Translations under genes and position numbers: made by a program | Part shown: positions 63,165-64,000 of the stretch, one piece after another | Layout: every line of letters starts with the position of its first letter | Position numbering within the stretch: position 1 is the stretch's first letter | Notes under the pieces: model-generated | Told to the model about the DNA's origin: nothing | The model's database searches: none | Seen by the model: only the letters and a program-made list of their open reading frames with translations | Assembly (NCBI GenBank): GCA_015060925.1 | Contig: SUXM01000010.1 | Coordinates: 24,792 to 88,791 of the forward strand | Length of the DNA stretch: 64,000 nt | Reading direction: 5' to 3' | Source: Parabacteroides distasonis | GTDB taxonomy: Bacteria > Bacteroidota > Bacteroidia > Bacteroidales > Tannerellaceae

Positions 63165-63836
63165 TTATTTCTTTACAATTTTCATAGATTTGATTCTTAT
63201 ATTTTTCACCGGACGGTCATCATGGTTTGTTTCTGTAAACTGAATCTTTTCTACAGTCTTTAAACCATCTACAACTTCTCCAAAAATAGTGTATTTCCCA
63301 TCTAAATGAGGAGCACCGCTTTCAAACATATAGGCTTCACGTTGTTCCGGAGTAAATGTGTAATCCTCTTCCTTCTCCATTTTATTCAATTCCATTTCGG
63401 TGAAAAACTTACCTGTAACAATATAGAACTGGGTGGCAGAGGAGGCTCGTTCTGGATTCTCTTCATCTCCGACACGCGCGGCACATAGCATCCCTTTTTT
63501 GTGGAAATATTTGGGATATATAATCTCCGCCGGGATCGTGTAGTCCAAATCGCCATCACCTAAATGTTGGTCGATTGGGGCATCCTTGGAATTGATATCT
63601 CCTGCTTGGATCATAAATTGTTTAATGACACGATGGAAAAGAAGTCCGTCATAAAGATTTTCTTTGACGTTCTTTAAAAAGTTATCCCTATGCAAGGGAG
63701 TGTCATTAAATAGTTTGACTTTGATTTTTCCCATATCAGTCTCTATTAAGACCAGTGTCTCAGCTTCTTGTGCTTGCACTTCAAAAGTCATAAAAGCCAT
63801 AAAGGCAAATAAACAGGTCGCAAACCACTTTTTCAT
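63165..63836 (-). CDS. Exported cyclophilin-type peptidyl-prolyl isomerase
   Basis: A 223-residue cyclophilin with a signal peptide (about 1-22, ending VQAQ), so it acts in the periplasm on folding outer-membrane or secreted proteins. FHRVIKQFMIQAGD, ASSATQFYIVTG and IFGEVVDGLKTVE are the usual motifs. The middle insertion is short (EEDYTFTPEQREAYMFE) compared with the cytoplasmic paralogue that follows it. It is the first gene of the minus-strand operon and the only one with a promoter box just ahead. Confidence 0.93.
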   Translation of the reverse strand: MKKWFATCLFAFMAFMTFEVQAQEAETLVLIETDMGKIKVKLFNDTPLHRDNFLKNVKENLYDGLLFHRVIKQFMIQAGDINSKDAPIDQHLGDGDLDYTIPAEIIYPKYFHKKGMLCAARVGDEENPERASSATQFYIVTGKFFTEMELNKMEKEEDYTFTPEQREAYMFESGAPHLDGKYTIFGEVVDGLKTVEKIQFTETNHDDRPVKNIRIKSMKIVKK

Positions 63837-63861
63837 CTTCTTCTTATTTTAATTACCGATA

Positions 63862-63869
63862 CAAAAATA
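63862..63869 (-). promoter_or_regulatory. -7 promoter box of the five-gene minus-strand operon
   Basis: Minus-strand TATTTTTG matches TAnnTTTG, 25 nt before the first cyclophilin gene. The next four genes are spaced by -4 to 15 nt and show no promoter of their own. Confidence 0.6.
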
Positions 63870-64000
63870 ATGTATATCTCTGGAAAAATCTAACGAATGA
63901 AGGAAAATAATGATGGCAGCACTGGTGTTCAATGACTTATGAGGACTTATATTGAAAGCCTCACCGAAGTAAAAGTGCAAGGAAATGAAAGGTAATGAGG

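Noticed and set aside
1..64000. CRISPR arrays, tRNA or rRNA genes
   Set aside because: I looked through the intergenic regions and saw no regularly spaced repeats, no tRNA-like cloverleaf with TTCGA and CCA, and no rRNA sequence.

Overview
The window is chromosomal DNA of a gut-type Bacteroidales bacterium, most likely a Parabacteroides or Bacteroides relative. The species is my inference; the order is well supported. About twenty intergenic regions carry the Bacteroidetes -7 promoter box TAnnTTTG, Shine-Dalgarno sites are mostly weak, and there are Bacteroidetes-specific families (DUF4301, DUF4290, DUF6140), SusD-free pectin-degradation genes, a class III fructose-bisphosphatase and a eukaryote-like glycogen branching enzyme.

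Layout. 0.1-11 kb is housekeeping: DUF4301 diverges from a RelA-type (p)ppGpp synthetase, followed by the operon DUF4290-murA-rimM-M23 peptidase-dxr-rseP, then metF on the minus strand. 11.1-20.6 kb is a tandem triplication of ~1050-residue lipoproteins that look like GH106/GH2-type glycoside hydrolases. 20.7-28.1 kb holds ilvE, an AAA ATPase with a GTG start, pyruvate:ferredoxin oxidoreductase, an aquaporin and an HD hydrolase. 28.2-34.9 kb is an accessory, repeat-rich island. It has two copies of a promoter-to-terminator structured RNA, three paralogues of a zinc-ribbon/glycine-zipper protein (one frameshifted), two decayed DUF6140 genes, a P-loop ATPase and an unknown protein. 35.0-42.3 kb is a pectin/galacturonate cluster (CE15-like esterase, uxaB, uxaA, GH28, GH43). 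42.4-54.3 kb has a porin, a HAD phosphatase, a 51-residue orphan gene, an M28 peptidase, lepA, a nucleotidyltransferase-HEPN protein, a cation/proton antiporter, glgB and manA. 54.7-57.5 kb is a GH78 rhamnosidase. rplU-rpmA follow, and the window closes with a five-gene minus-strand operon: two cyclophilins, a MATE pump, fbp and a PHP hydrolase.

How it works together. The secreted GH-like trio, the CE15/GH28/GH43 enzymes and the GH78 rhamnosidase fit the breakdown of pectin and rhamnogalacturonan; UxaB and UxaA feed released galacturonate into the hexuronate pathway. glgB, manA and fbp cover glycogen and gluconeogenic sugar metabolism. The murA-to-rseP operon couples envelope synthesis, isoprenoid supply and envelope stress proteolysis.

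The most novel item is the island at 28.2-33.1 kb. Its two leader-RNA copies, 1400 bp apart, differ at distant positions in ways that preserve base pairing. The pairing would compete with a terminator hairpin just upstream of the zinc-ribbon genes. One of the encoded proteins fuses a zinc ribbon split by a glycine zipper to a module resembling domain 2 of EF-Tu. A second notable item is a ~38-bp inverted element present twice, upstream of two carbohydrate-degradation loci, with a compensatory base-pair change between the copies.
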